From NCBI GenBank assembly GCA_022072165.1, contig JAJVIF010000001.1, positions 399,353 to 463,352 on the forward strand: 64,000 bases of DNA. Direction: 5' to 3'. Below are positions 8,457 through 16,970 of the stretch, in pieces (the first letter of the stretch is position 1; the number at the start of each line of letters is the position of its first letter). Position numbers and translations under genes: made by a program. The DNA is from a bacterium (GTDB taxonomy: Bacteria > JAJVIF01). The notes under the pieces are model-generated. The model saw nothing but the letters and a program-made list of their open reading frames with translations, was not told the origin of the DNA and did not search any database.

Positions 8457-8972
8457 TCAGCGGCGTTCCGGGGGACGATTGCTCCGGAGCTGCTGAAAGA
8501 TACCAAACCCTTCGCGCAGTGCGCCGGCGACGTTGGTGACTGTCCGCAGTTTCGGCATTACCGTCTGCTGGAAGTCGGCCATGCCGTGCCGGACCTGGAG
8601 GACCAGCTGCTCCGCATCGGAGGCGATCCGCTCGAGTTTGGGAGTTAGGTCCTCGAGAGTGGCATCCGCCCGACGGACCAGCCCGTTCATCTGGCTCATG
8701 CTTTCTCCCGACTGCTCCAACCGCTCCAGCAGTTGCGCCTGCAGGACTTTCCAGTCGGCTTCCATCTGCAGGAGCCGGGGTTCCCAGTCTGACAGGGTCG
8801 CGTCCAGCCGACGGTTCATCTTTTGCAGTGCCTGGGCACTGCTGATGAGCATCGCGAACAGGACCAGGAGCCCAACCCCATTTACCACCAGCAGCCCCAG
8901 CAGATACTGGTTGGCCGTGGCCATGGCTGACAGACTGGTATGGTCGAGCGAGACAGTCATGGCGGGGTCCAT
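8457..8972 (-). CDS. DUF948-like membrane protein with coiled coil
   Basis: This 171-residue protein has one N-terminal transmembrane helix (YLLGLLVVNGVGLLVLFAML) followed by a long coiled coil with regular hydrophobic spacing, as in DUF948/methyl-accepting-like proteins. I chose the ATG at 8972 because GGAGGT lies just upstream; the longer open frame to 9158 has no ribosome site and would run into the dnaX start region. It forms a pair with the downstream YtxH-like gene (57 bases apart) and is divergent from dnaX. A role in envelope stress or cell-shape organisation is inferred only from the family pairing. Confidence 0.65.
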   Translation of the reverse strand: MDPAMTVSLDHTSLSAMATANQYLLGLLVVNGVGLLVLFAMLISSAQALQKMNRRLDATLSDWEPRLLQMEADWKVLQAQLLERLEQSGESMSQMNGLVRRADATLEDLTPKLERIASDAEQLVLQVRHGMADFQQTVMPKLRTVTNVAGALREGFGIFQQLRSNRPPERR

Positions 8973-9121
8973 GCGTACCTCCGGTCTGATAAGTACGACT
9001 CGCGCGGACGGGTGATGGTTGCGCCGACACCCAAATTCGCAAGTGTAACAGTCCCGCCCGGCAGGGGCGTGACGCCTGTGGCACCATAAGCCCCAGATCA
9101 CCGCTGGAGGCTGGCCCGGTC

Positions 9122-10882
9122 GTGGCGTATCTCGCCCTGTATCGTAAATACCGGCCACTGACTTTTGGCGAAGTCATTGGGCAGGAGTTCGTGACCACCG
9201 CACTGCAACACGCAGTAGCCGGTGACCGGCTGGCCCATGCCTACCTCTTTTCTGGTCCGCGAGGGACTGGCAAAACCTCCACCGCCAGGATTTTCGCCCG
9301 GGCGATCAACTGTCTCGCCCCAGCCGCTGGCGAGCCCTGCAATACCTGCGCGAACTGTAAGTCGATTCTGGCAGGTCAGTGGGGACTCATCGAGATTGAT
9401 GGGGCCAGCCATAACCGCGTGGAGGACATGCGGGGGCTTCTCGACTCCGTACTTCATGTTCCGATGTCCGGACGGTACAACGTCTACATCATTGATGAAG
9501 TCCACATGCTCTCCAATGCGGCGTTCAATGCCTTCCTGAAGACCCTGGAAGAGCCCCCCGCCCATGTCAAGTTCATCCTTGCGACCACCGAGCCGTTCAA
9601 AGTCCCCCGCACCATTCACTCCCGGTGCCAGCACTACCTCTTTCAGACCGTCTCCACCGCGGAAGTCGCGAGCCATGTGACCCGGGTCTGTGAGGAAGAA
9701 TCCATCACCATCGATCCGGTCAGTGCCCGGCTTGTAGCTGAAGCGGGAAACGGATCGATTCGCGACGCCCTCTCCGTGCTCGACCGGGTGGTGGCGTACT
9801 GCACCGGCGACATTACTGGCGAGGCCGTCCAGCGTCTGCTCGGCCTGGGCGACATCGATACCGTGCTACGCCTGCTGGAAGCTGCAGCCGGGGAGTCTGA
9901 CAGTCACTTCATGGAGACACTGGAAGCCACGGTCCTCCAGGGGGCCGACCTGGCGGAACTGGTGAAGAGCTTGCTGGAGTACGGCCGGGTGCTCCTTTTC
10001 CTGCTGGCGGGGGTGGTCGATGAGGCCCTGCTGGGAATGCCCATGACCGCCGGACAGAAGGAGGCGTCCATCGCGCTGGCACAGGAGCTCGGACGAGATC
10101 GGCTCTATCTCGTGGTCGAGGTCATCGCATCCCTGCAGCAGCAGCTCCGGTTCGATGTCGATAAGCGACTCGGGTTCGAACTGGGACTGCTCCAGTTGCG
10201 CCATCAGCTCACGACATCGCCGACCGCTCCTGCCACAGCGTCTGCTGCTCCCGTACCTCGACCTGCGGCTGAGCCCTCCCGCCCGATGCCGTCGGGTCCT
10301 CCCACCGACCTGCGACAACCCCAAGCTGCGCCGGCTCCCCCCCCGCGGCGAAAGCCTGAGAAAACATCCGATCTGGAGGTGCAGTCGCTGGAGGAACTGG
10401 CGGCAGCACTGGAGCGACCCTCGCAAAAGGGATCCGCGACTTCCAGGCCCTCAGCTGAAACTCCGGTCGGCAACGTAACACCTGTCACCAGTCGTCAGGT
10501 CACAGTCGCGACGGGACACCCTGCACTCTGGCAGACTTTCCTGCAGGATGTCCGGGCCGAACATCCCGCTTGGGTGGTCCTCTTGCAGGGTCTGGTGTGT
10601 GCCCCGGCACCCGAGCATCAGCTTCTGATCGATAAAACGCTTTCCCATCCGATTGCCGTCGCCTGGCTCCAGGATGCCCAGCAAATCGCGCACCTCAAGG
10701 CGGCGTATCATGCCGCCATCGGACAGCCGCTGCAGATCGGCAGCGCGGATCGCCCCCCACTCCCACCGGCACAGGGCAACCAGGAACTGCTGGCGGGAAT
10801 CGATGCGCCCCCTTCCTGGACCGAGGAAGCGGCCAGTACGCTGAAGTCCTTCTTCCCGGATGCCACCGTTCGTCCGGAATAG
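9122..10882 (+). CDS. dnaX: DNA polymerase III subunit gamma/tau
   Basis: DnaX is the ATPase of the clamp loader. The 586-residue protein has a Walker A (GPRGTGKTS, residues 45-53), a four-cysteine zinc module (Cys64, 73, 76, 79), the Walker B DEVH (125-128) and SRC in IHSRCQHY. A proline-rich linker at ~370-430 separates a C-terminal region of the size expected for the tau polymerase-binding part. The start is a GTG with GGAGG 11 bases upstream. I see no obvious slippery A-run for a gamma frameshift. The dnaX-ybaB-recR order downstream is a classic bacterial operon. Confidence 0.95.
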   Translation: MAYLALYRKYRPLTFGEVIGQEFVTTALQHAVAGDRLAHAYLFSGPRGTGKTSTARIFARAINCLAPAAGEPCNTCANCKSILAGQWGLIEIDGASHNRVEDMRGLLDSVLHVPMSGRYNVYIIDEVHMLSNAAFNAFLKTLEEPPAHVKFILATTEPFKVPRTIHSRCQHYLFQTVSTAEVASHVTRVCEEESITIDPVSARLVAEAGNGSIRDALSVLDRVVAYCTGDITGEAVQRLLGLGDIDTVLRLLEAAAGESDSHFMETLEATVLQGADLAELVKSLLEYGRVLLFLLAGVVDEALLGMPMTAGQKEASIALAQELGRDRLYLVVEVIASLQQQLRFDVDKRLGFELGLLQLRHQLTTSPTAPATASAAPVPRPAAEPSRPMPSGPPTDLRQPQAAPAPPPRRKPEKTSDLEVQSLEELAAALERPSQKGSATSRPSAETPVGNVTPVTSRQVTVATGHPALWQTFLQDVRAEHPAWVVLLQGLVCAPAPEHQLLIDKTLSHPIAVAWLQDAQQIAHLKAAYHAAIGQPLQIGSADRPPLPPAQGNQELLAGIDAPPSWTEEAASTLKSFFPDATVRPE

Positions 10883-10907
10883 CACACGACCCAGGAGGCA
10901 CCAGACC

Positions 10908-11246
10908 ATGCTCCCAGACCTGCAGACACTGATGAAAGAAGCGGAAGCCATGCAGGGACGCATGGAAGCTGCCCGGACCCGTCTGGGAGGCATGATCCTG
11001 CAGGGCTCCGCAGCCGAGGGTGAAATCACGGTCACGATCAACGGCTTGCTAGAAGTACAGAAGGTCAGCATTTCGGTAGCTGCCGCAGACAAGTACAACT
11101 TGAAGGAAATCGAGGACCATCTGCAGGTCGCGATGAACATGGCCCTCCAGATGGCACAAGCACAGGCCAGCAGCGAAATGGAAAAGGCATCCGGTGGGCT
11201 GAATCCCGCGAAACTGCTTAAAAATCTCCAGGGATTCGGGGCATAG
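10908..11246 (+). CDS. ybaB: Nucleoid-associated protein YbaB/EbfC
   Basis: This small dimeric DNA-binding protein (112 residues) matches YbaB/EbfC in length and pattern: MLPDLQTLMKEAEAMQGRM, then a central VTINGLLEVQKVSI strand region and a C-terminal helix. The ATG at 10908 is favoured by AGGAGG 9 bases before it; an upstream in-frame ATG at 10860 lies inside dnaX and lacks a ribosome site. Its position between dnaX and recR is conserved in many bacteria. The C-terminal GLNPAKLLKNLQGF tail is slightly longer than in E. coli. Confidence 0.92.
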   Translation: MLPDLQTLMKEAEAMQGRMEAARTRLGGMILQGSAAEGEITVTINGLLEVQKVSISVAAADKYNLKEIEDHLQVAMNMALQMAQAQASSEMEKASGGLNPAKLLKNLQGFGA

Positions 11247-11258
11247 TCACGCACGCTC

Positions 11259-11867
11259 ATGGTGTATGTCCTCGCGCCCTTTACACGCATTGTGAATGAA
11301 CTGAGCAAGCTGCCGGGGATCGGACCCCGGAGCGCTCAACGGCTGGCGATGTATCTCCTGCGTGCGCCACAGCAACAGAATCACGAGCTGGCGGAAGCCA
11401 TCGCCACTCTGCAACTACGGATCACCCTGTGTCCCCAGTGCTTCAATCTGGCTGAAGGGGGAGCGCTGTGCCAGATCTGCCTCGATGACCGCCGGGAAGC
11501 CGGCGTCCTTTGTGTCGTTGAAGACCCCCTGGATGTCATGGCGATGGAGCGGGCTGGAGAGTACCGGGGGCGGTATCACGTGCTGGGAGGCGTCATCGCG
11601 CCCCTGGAGGGCCGGTACCCGGAGACCCTGAAAATCCCGGAGCTCCTCACCCGTACACAGCGAGAGGGGATCACCGAAGTGATCCTCGCGACGAACACCA
11701 CGCTCGAAGGGGACGCCACGGCCCTCTATGTGGCTGAGCAACTCCGTCCTCTAGGTGTACGGGTGACCCGTATCGCCAAGGGGATGCCGATGGGGGGTGA
11801 CCTCGATTACGCGGATCAGTCCACGCTTATCCAGGCACTCCGGGGCCGTCGGGAACTCAGCAGCTGA
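11259..11867 (+). CDS. recR: Recombination mediator protein RecR
   Basis: RecR works with RecF/RecO to load RecA on gapped DNA. The 202-residue protein starts with the helix-hairpin-helix region (LSKLPGIGPRSAQRLA), then a four-cysteine zinc finger (Cys58, 61, 71, 74), then a Toprim domain (VLCVVEDPLDVMAMERAG ... YHVLGGVIAPLEG), and ends with the Walker-B-like region MPMGGDLDYADQSTLIQAL. It is 12 bases after ybaB in the dnaX operon. The Shine-Dalgarno sequence is weak, consistent with translational coupling. Confidence 0.95.
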   Translation: MVYVLAPFTRIVNELSKLPGIGPRSAQRLAMYLLRAPQQQNHELAEAIATLQLRITLCPQCFNLAEGGALCQICLDDRREAGVLCVVEDPLDVMAMERAGEYRGRYHVLGGVIAPLEGRYPETLKIPELLTRTQREGITEVILATNTTLEGDATALYVAEQLRPLGVRVTRIAKGMPMGGDLDYADQSTLIQALRGRRELSS

Positions 11868-11920
11868 TGCAATCTGCCTGTGCGGTTTTTGCAGACGCCT
11901 GAAAGCACCACTATGGCGAC

Positions 11921-12349
11921 TTAGCGATCTGCCAGCCAGCAGGTAGCGATGCGGGTATGGTCGTGCCAGGTGGTCCACTCACCCCAGGCGCGACGCCCCG
12001 CCGGATGTGATAACCAGTCCTCGACTTCCAGCTCCGGAGGAATCTCGAAGCGCGTCACCAACTCCCAGTAGAACGCATCCTCCGCCGCCGGGTCCGGCTG
12101 CGGATCGGAAATCTCCATCAATACTTCTTGTGGAATCCCAAAGAGGAGTTCCCCAAGGAACGTATCCACCGTAGGATCGGACGCCTGATGCAGATGGGTC
12201 CGCACGACATCTGTGGCATCTACCACTTTGATGTTGTCGAGGCGGCTGTAGTCACCGGGGAAGTGCACCCGGGCTTTTAGCGGCGCAAAATGTGCCTTGA
12301 TCAGGTGCACCAGTTCCAGGAGGCGGAGTTGACGGGAATGCGCTGGCAT
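11921..12349 (-). CDS. Conserved-looking hypothetical protein
   Basis: This 142-residue acidic, tryptophan-rich soluble protein has no signal peptide or membrane segment. I do not recognise a family. The N-terminal half (LRLLELVHLIKAHFAP, then a VVRTHLHQ segment) looks alpha/beta, and the C-terminus is rich in Trp/His (GEWTTWHDHTRIATCW). There is no ribosome site; TATCCT lies 6 bases before the ATG, fitting the leaderless pattern seen elsewhere in the window. It lies downstream of the ABC-2 permease gene on the same strand, 60 bases away, with its own likely promoter. Confidence 0.6.
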   Translation of the reverse strand: MPAHSRQLRLLELVHLIKAHFAPLKARVHFPGDYSRLDNIKVVDATDVVRTHLHQASDPTVDTFLGELLFGIPQEVLMEISDPQPDPAAEDAFYWELVTRFEIPPELEVEDWLSHPAGRRAWGEWTTWHDHTRIATCWLADR

Positions 12350-12355
12350 GGCAGC

Positions 12356-12361
12356 AGGATA
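12356..12361 (-). promoter_or_regulatory. -10-like box, TATCCT, 6 bases before the start codon
   Basis: Reading the minus strand, TATCCT is followed by six bases (GCTGCC) and then the ATG of the hypothetical gene. No ribosome site or good -35 is present, so a leaderless transcript is inferred. Confidence 0.4.
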
Positions 12362-12409
12362 CCCCGTCCCGGGAGCCGCACCAGGTCCGATGAGGACCGC
12401 TGAGGCTAG

Positions 12410-14140
12410 CTAGAGGACACCCCGGACACGGAGTTGAATCCACTCTTCATAGTCGGGCATCAGGCGACTCGCCCATTGCACAAGTCCGTACCAGAGTCCG
12501 CCGACCCACAGCACCCAAACCGGAATCGTGATGGCATAGAGCACCGGCGACTTCCACCAGAACCAGGGCCCGGCCAACAGGAGCAGCGCAGGGATCATGA
12601 GCAGCGCCAGGGCGACCAGGATCGCGGTATCCGCCAGCCCCACCAGCATCGCTCCCTGGAGTGTGATGACTGGGCGATCCAGCGGAGTGAAGTAGGGAAG
12701 CAACACCGAGGAGAGACTCCCCAGTCCCAACAGGAGGAGCGCGATACTGAGGAGCGTTCCCATACTCAGGAGCCAGTGCCCCAGAGTTGGATGCGGCAGG
12801 AGCATCAGACTCAGGGTCGAGATGAAGAGCATGTCTGGCAGCAGAATCGCGATGAAAAAGAGATTCTTCCCCAGGATGATCTGACGTCGGGGCACGGGCG
12901 TGATCAGCAACGCCCCGATCTCATCCCGCTCGAAGCCGAAAAAGTTCGCCACGAACAGATTCGCCTGCGTGACAAAAATGAAGAGGGTCAGGGCGAGATA
13001 GAGCGGAACGAACCAGCCAGTCAGGTCCTCCTTGCCTCCCAGGAGGTCCAGGTTGTACTTCCCCGCCAGCAGAATCGTCGCTGGTGCCAGGATGCCAGGG
13101 AGCGTCTTGTAAAAGAAGAAGTGTCGATTCCGTACCAGATTCGCGACATCTTTCCAGGCCGTGATGATCGCGGGATGCTCCATCCAGAGGGGCCATCCCC
13201 GGGCTGATCGCTGGGACCCCTGCTGCCCCGCCGCGATCCCCAGGCGCTCCAGATTGAGCCAGGCCTCCAGCCCAAAGAATCGTCCGCTCCAGGCAATCCA
13301 GAGGAGCAATGCGTTTGCGCAGGCCAGTCCCAGGACCCAGAGCGCGGCTTGTCCGGTGAAGCGGAGGATGAGAGGGATATTCCCCAGCGCCAGTTCATGT
13401 ATTGCCAGCGCCAGTGGACCGGTGGGGAGCGCGTTGTACTGGTCAATGAAGCGGTCGTCGAAGAGCGTCAGCCCATCGGGATACTCCACCACCCGCAGAT
13501 TCAGGGCGACCACGAATGCGAGAATCCCCGCAAACGTGAGCAACAAAATGCGGGTGAGATCGACCTTCGGCAGGATTGTCTGAAACAGCTGCACCACCAG
13601 CATGCTTCCCTGCAGGATCAACAGCAGAAACAGGGTGAGGATCAGGAGCAGCCACCCGATATCCCCGCTCGTCAGGACCCGCATATGTGTGAGGGGTACG
13701 GCCTCCGCGACAAAGCGCCCAATGCCGACACAGAAGGAAATCGGCAGGATCGTGGAGAGATCACCGCCGAACCCGACCATGGCGGCTCCCAGCAATCCCG
13801 GAAATCTAATGGGTAACAGCTGGAGCCGACGCAGGTCGAGTGCCTCGTTTGTCCGGAAGCCCAGGGCTGGCACCACGCTCCATCCCAGCCAGAGAAAGAG
13901 CAGCGTGACATGCATCAGCATCACGAGGCTGATGCTGAGACTCCGAAAGAAGATGTGTGGGTCCAGGGCGAAGGTCAACAGAAAGTAGAGCCCTTCCTGG
14001 ATCCCATACGCCAGCAACAGCACGGCTGGCAGAAACAGCAGGCTCTCCAGCCGCGCCTGGAATGTCGCGGTGTAGGTCCGCCAGGTGACCCGGAGGCGGA
14101 GCCCCAGGAGCGTCAACCCCTGCGCGAGGAGTCCGCTCAT
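12410..14140 (-). CDS. ABC-2 type transporter permease, large
   Basis: This 576-residue integral membrane protein has about a dozen hydrophobic segments, many with Trp/Leu clusters, and soluble loops carrying residues such as GFERDEIGALLITPVPRRQIILGKN. That loop phrase is typical of ABC-2 exporter permeases of the fused, double-length type. Its start overlaps the stop of the ATPase gene by four bases (ATGA), so both are translationally coupled into one exporter. The substrate cannot be told from sequence. Confidence 0.82.
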   Translation of the reverse strand: MSGLLAQGLTLLGLRLRVTWRTYTATFQARLESLLFLPAVLLLAYGIQEGLYFLLTFALDPHIFFRSLSISLVMLMHVTLLFLWLGWSVVPALGFRTNEALDLRRLQLLPIRFPGLLGAAMVGFGGDLSTILPISFCVGIGRFVAEAVPLTHMRVLTSGDIGWLLLILTLFLLLILQGSMLVVQLFQTILPKVDLTRILLLTFAGILAFVVALNLRVVEYPDGLTLFDDRFIDQYNALPTGPLALAIHELALGNIPLILRFTGQAALWVLGLACANALLLWIAWSGRFFGLEAWLNLERLGIAAGQQGSQRSARGWPLWMEHPAIITAWKDVANLVRNRHFFFYKTLPGILAPATILLAGKYNLDLLGGKEDLTGWFVPLYLALTLFIFVTQANLFVANFFGFERDEIGALLITPVPRRQIILGKNLFFIAILLPDMLFISTLSLMLLPHPTLGHWLLSMGTLLSIALLLLGLGSLSSVLLPYFTPLDRPVITLQGAMLVGLADTAILVALALLMIPALLLLAGPWFWWKSPVLYAITIPVWVLWVGGLWYGLVQWASRLMPDYEEWIQLRVRGVL

Positions 14141-14994
14141 GTGGGTGACTCCCCGATCCAGGAGAGCTGCTTCTCGGGCTCATCCCGACCCAGAAGTGCG
14201 ACAAATGCGTGCTCCAGATCGTCGTAGCCCCGGGCGGCCATGCTGGCACGGAAGCCGGCCATCGTGTCGGACACCAGGATGTGGCCGTGGTTGATGACCG
14301 CCACATGGTCGCAGAGCGCTTCGATCTGCTCCATGACATGGGTGGTCAGGATGATGGTGGTCCCGCGACGGGTCAGAGTTTTGAGAATCGTCTTGATCAG
14401 CCGGGCGGAGACGGCATCGATGCCGTTAAAGGGCTCATCGAGGACCAGGACCGGCGGGTCATGGACGAGAGCCGATGCCAGGGCAACCTTCTTCCGCATC
14501 CCCAGCGACAGGTCGCCTACAAAGCGCGACGGGTCCAGCTCCAGCAAGTCGATCAGTTCATCGGTCCGGCTCCGGACCAGCAGCGGCGCAATGCCGAACA
14601 TCCGACCCGTAAACTCGATCTGCTCCCTGGCGGTCAGTCGGTCATACAGCGCCAGTTCTTCCGGAATGACGCCAAGCGCGGCTTTGCATAGCAGGGGGGC
14701 CTCTTTGAGGCGATGGCCAGCCACGACGATCTCCCCCCGCGTAGGGCGCAGCAGCCCTATGATCATGTTGATGGTGGTCGACTTCCCGGCTCCATTGGGT
14801 CCCAGAAAGCCCAGAAACGCGCCTTTAGGGACAGCCAGATCGATATTGTTCACTGCGACAAACTCGCCAAACTGCCGCCGCAGTTGCGTCAGGATGATCG
14901 GATAAGCCGCCAGATCCTCGGGGGTCGGGGGACTAGCCAGCCGCAGGTTATGCGGCAACTGGCTCAGCGGCGCGGGATCGGGCACAGGAGGCAT
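14137..14994 (-). CDS. ABC transporter ATP-binding protein
   Basis: This is the nucleotide-binding subunit (285 residues) of the exporter whose permease overlaps it downstream. It has Walker A GPNGAGKST (65-73), signature LSLGM (162-166), Walker B VLVLDEP (182-188) and the switch histidine in ILTTHVMEQ. The ABC-2 DrrA/CcmA-like class fits the N-terminal ~40-residue extension before the core. The gene starts 17 bases after the stop of the PASTA-domain gene, so it may belong to the same fmt transcription unit. Confidence 0.92.
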   Translation of the reverse strand: MPPVPDPAPLSQLPHNLRLASPPTPEDLAAYPIILTQLRRQFGEFVAVNNIDLAVPKGAFLGFLGPNGAGKSTTINMIIGLLRPTRGEIVVAGHRLKEAPLLCKAALGVIPEELALYDRLTAREQIEFTGRMFGIAPLLVRSRTDELIDLLELDPSRFVGDLSLGMRKKVALASALVHDPPVLVLDEPFNGIDAVSARLIKTILKTLTRRGTTIILTTHVMEQIEALCDHVAVINHGHILVSDTMAGFRASMAARGYDDLEHAFVALLGRDEPEKQLSWIGESPT

Positions 14995-15011
14995 TACAGC
15001 AGACCCGCCAC

Positions 15012-16970
15012 TCAGTACTGCTCCTCGCGGAGGAGTCGTCCATTGACATAAATCAGTACCCGGGTGGTCTGATAGGCATCCGCCAGCAACTCGACTTTGT
15101 CGCCGCCGGAGTGCTCCTTGCTGTAGACCTGACGCTCCCCCCGTCCATCCCGGATCACGATCCGGACTTGCCGCTGCCCGTCATAGGGCGGGAGGGCGAT
15201 GTTGATCCGCACCTGGAAGTCCCCCAGGGGTTCCTGCCCGCCTGGTGCGGTGACGGTCAGACTCACCGTGTCGCCTTCTTCCAGAATCGCGCCGGGTGTC
15301 GGTGTTTGTAGCGAGACAGTCGTGGTCGTGGCCTCGTAGCTGTACCGACGTACGATTTTTCGTACCTGGAGACCGGCATCCGACAGTTGAGTCAGTGCCG
15401 CGGAGAGCGGGCGATCGGTGACTTTCGGCATCCGGACTTCGCTCTTCAGTGCGCCCCGACTCACTACCAGATGCACGGGTTCCTCCTTGGCCAGGAGCTG
15501 ATTCGCTGGTGGGTCCTGATCGATGACCTGCCCCGCCGGGACCCCCCGGGCGTACTCATAGCTGATTCTCCCCGGCTTGAGCTCCAGCTTGGTCAGGCTC
15601 TCTACTGCAGTTTTCTCCTCGAGGCCAATCAGCGCAGGCAATTTGATCGTCCGGGCACCTCTGGAGAGCGTGACAAAAATCTCCCGGAACTCTTTGACCG
15701 TGGTATTGGGTTCTGGGGACTGCCGCAGGATTTTGTCCCGGGGTACCTCCTGGGAGTACTCTGCGCCGCTTATGGTCAGACTGAAGCCCTGCCGCTCCAC
15801 CGATTTCTTCGCACTGGCCATGGTCATCCCCACGACATCGGGCACCTGACGGGGCTGGACTGTGGGCCGGAAGAGAAAGGCCGCCAGGGCATAAAGGAGT
15901 CCACCGGTAAAGGCAGTCGCGATGAGCAACGCGAAGAACACCGAGCGCACAAAGAACGTGCTCTCCTGGCGTCGCTGATCCCTGGTTTGCGGAACACCGA
16001 CCGGGATCCCGATCCCCACTGCGGGGCTCTCAGACATTGCAGGTGACTCTGGGTCCGGATGCCCTGATCGCAGCAGATTTCCCCCCTGACCAGCGGAGAT
16101 CGCTGCAGCGCTTGCAATAGACCCGGTGATCGGCAGACTCGGTGTGCTGCCAAAGCCGGCCGCAGGTGAAGAGAGAGGGGTCGAGGGAAGGTCAGCGCCG
16201 GTGGGGACCGGTATGTCAGTCCGCCCCTCCAGCACGAGACGGCCAGACTTCATCGGCGACCAGGTTTCAGTGATCGCCGGTCCCCAAAGCTGGATCAACG
16301 CTGCGGGAATCGGAGGTGGCAAATCCCGGGTCCGTCGTTTCAACTCGGTGGTGACACGCAGGGGAATGTCGGCGGTCGTGATGTCGATATCCAGCAGCGT
16401 GTAAGCGATCAGACTGGCGAGCTGATGTCCATCTGCCATGGGTGTCCAGGCTTCCGGCAGCCGGGCATCGACGGGGGCATAGCCATGCTGGCAGCACCAC
16501 TGCAGCCATCCGCAGTCCGCCAGGAGCCAGCCCTGCTTTGAGTCATACACCACATTGGTCGGCAGGAGGCAGTTGTGACTGACACCAGCAGCATGGAGTT
16601 GCTCAAACCGCGCCAGGAGTTCCCGCATCCGCTGCAGCCGACTCTCCGGACTGGCAGTGGGGGCCATCACCTCGTCCCATGACTGCGCGTCCGGAAGCTG
16701 CTCGAATATGTAGAGCTGGTCATCCACCGGATGGATCGACCGGAGTTGCACGACGCCAGGGAGTCGCGCGAGATGGTCGGCGTACCACCGATGTAGCTCG
16801 TGCAAATCCCCCCGGACTCCGCCCGGCGCGAGGCGTATGACTTTCACCGACACCTGATCGTTGTGTCGCATGTCAGTCGCGCGGTACTGCTTGTACCAGG
16901 GAGTGCGTCCGACTGCGGAGTCGAGCTGATAGCGATCGAAGAGCGGCGCAATAGCGCTCGGTTCAGCCAT
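15012..16970 (-). CDS. PASTA-domain protein with degenerate serine/threonine kinase domain
   Basis: The layout (652 residues) is that of a PknB/PrkC receptor kinase: N-terminal kinase-like domain (~11-250), Ser/Pro-rich linker, one transmembrane helix (~340-365), three PASTA domains (~372-437, 441-506, 512-577) and an extra C-terminal beta domain (~580-652). PASTA domains bind peptidoglycan fragments outside the cell. Key kinase residues are missing: the HRDLKPxN loop reads HNCLLPTN (132-139), replacing the catalytic Asp and Lys, and the glycine loop is lost (VGRTPWYKQY). The ATP-lysine in VSVKVI (Lys43) and Asp152 of a DCG remain. The ATG at 16970 has AGGAGG upstream and overlaps the fmt stop by 8 bases. 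Confidence 0.87.
   Translation of the reverse strand: MAEPSAIAPLFDRYQLDSAVGRTPWYKQYRATDMRHNDQVSVKVIRLAPGGVRGDLHELHRWYADHLARLPGVVQLRSIHPVDDQLYIFEQLPDAQSWDEVMAPTASPESRLQRMRELLARFEQLHAAGVSHNCLLPTNVVYDSKQGWLLADCGWLQWCCQHGYAPVDARLPEAWTPMADGHQLASLIAYTLLDIDITTADIPLRVTTELKRRTRDLPPPIPAALIQLWGPAITETWSPMKSGRLVLEGRTDIPVPTGADLPSTPLSSPAAGFGSTPSLPITGSIASAAAISAGQGGNLLRSGHPDPESPAMSESPAVGIGIPVGVPQTRDQRRQESTFFVRSVFFALLIATAFTGGLLYALAAFLFRPTVQPRQVPDVVGMTMASAKKSVERQGFSLTISGAEYSQEVPRDKILRQSPEPNTTVKEFREIFVTLSRGARTIKLPALIGLEEKTAVESLTKLELKPGRISYEYARGVPAGQVIDQDPPANQLLAKEEPVHLVVSRGALKSEVRMPKVTDRPLSAALTQLSDAGLQVRKIVRRYSYEATTTTVSLQTPTPGAILEEGDTVSLTVTAPGGQEPLGDFQVRINIALPPYDGQRQVRIVIRDGRGERQVYSKEHSGGDKVELLADAYQTTRVLIYVNGRLLREEQY

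Noticed and set aside
12434-13207. A 257-codon plus-strand frame
   Set aside because: It is antisense to the ABC-2 permease and almost entirely Gln/Arg/Glu, the mirror of hydrophobic codons.
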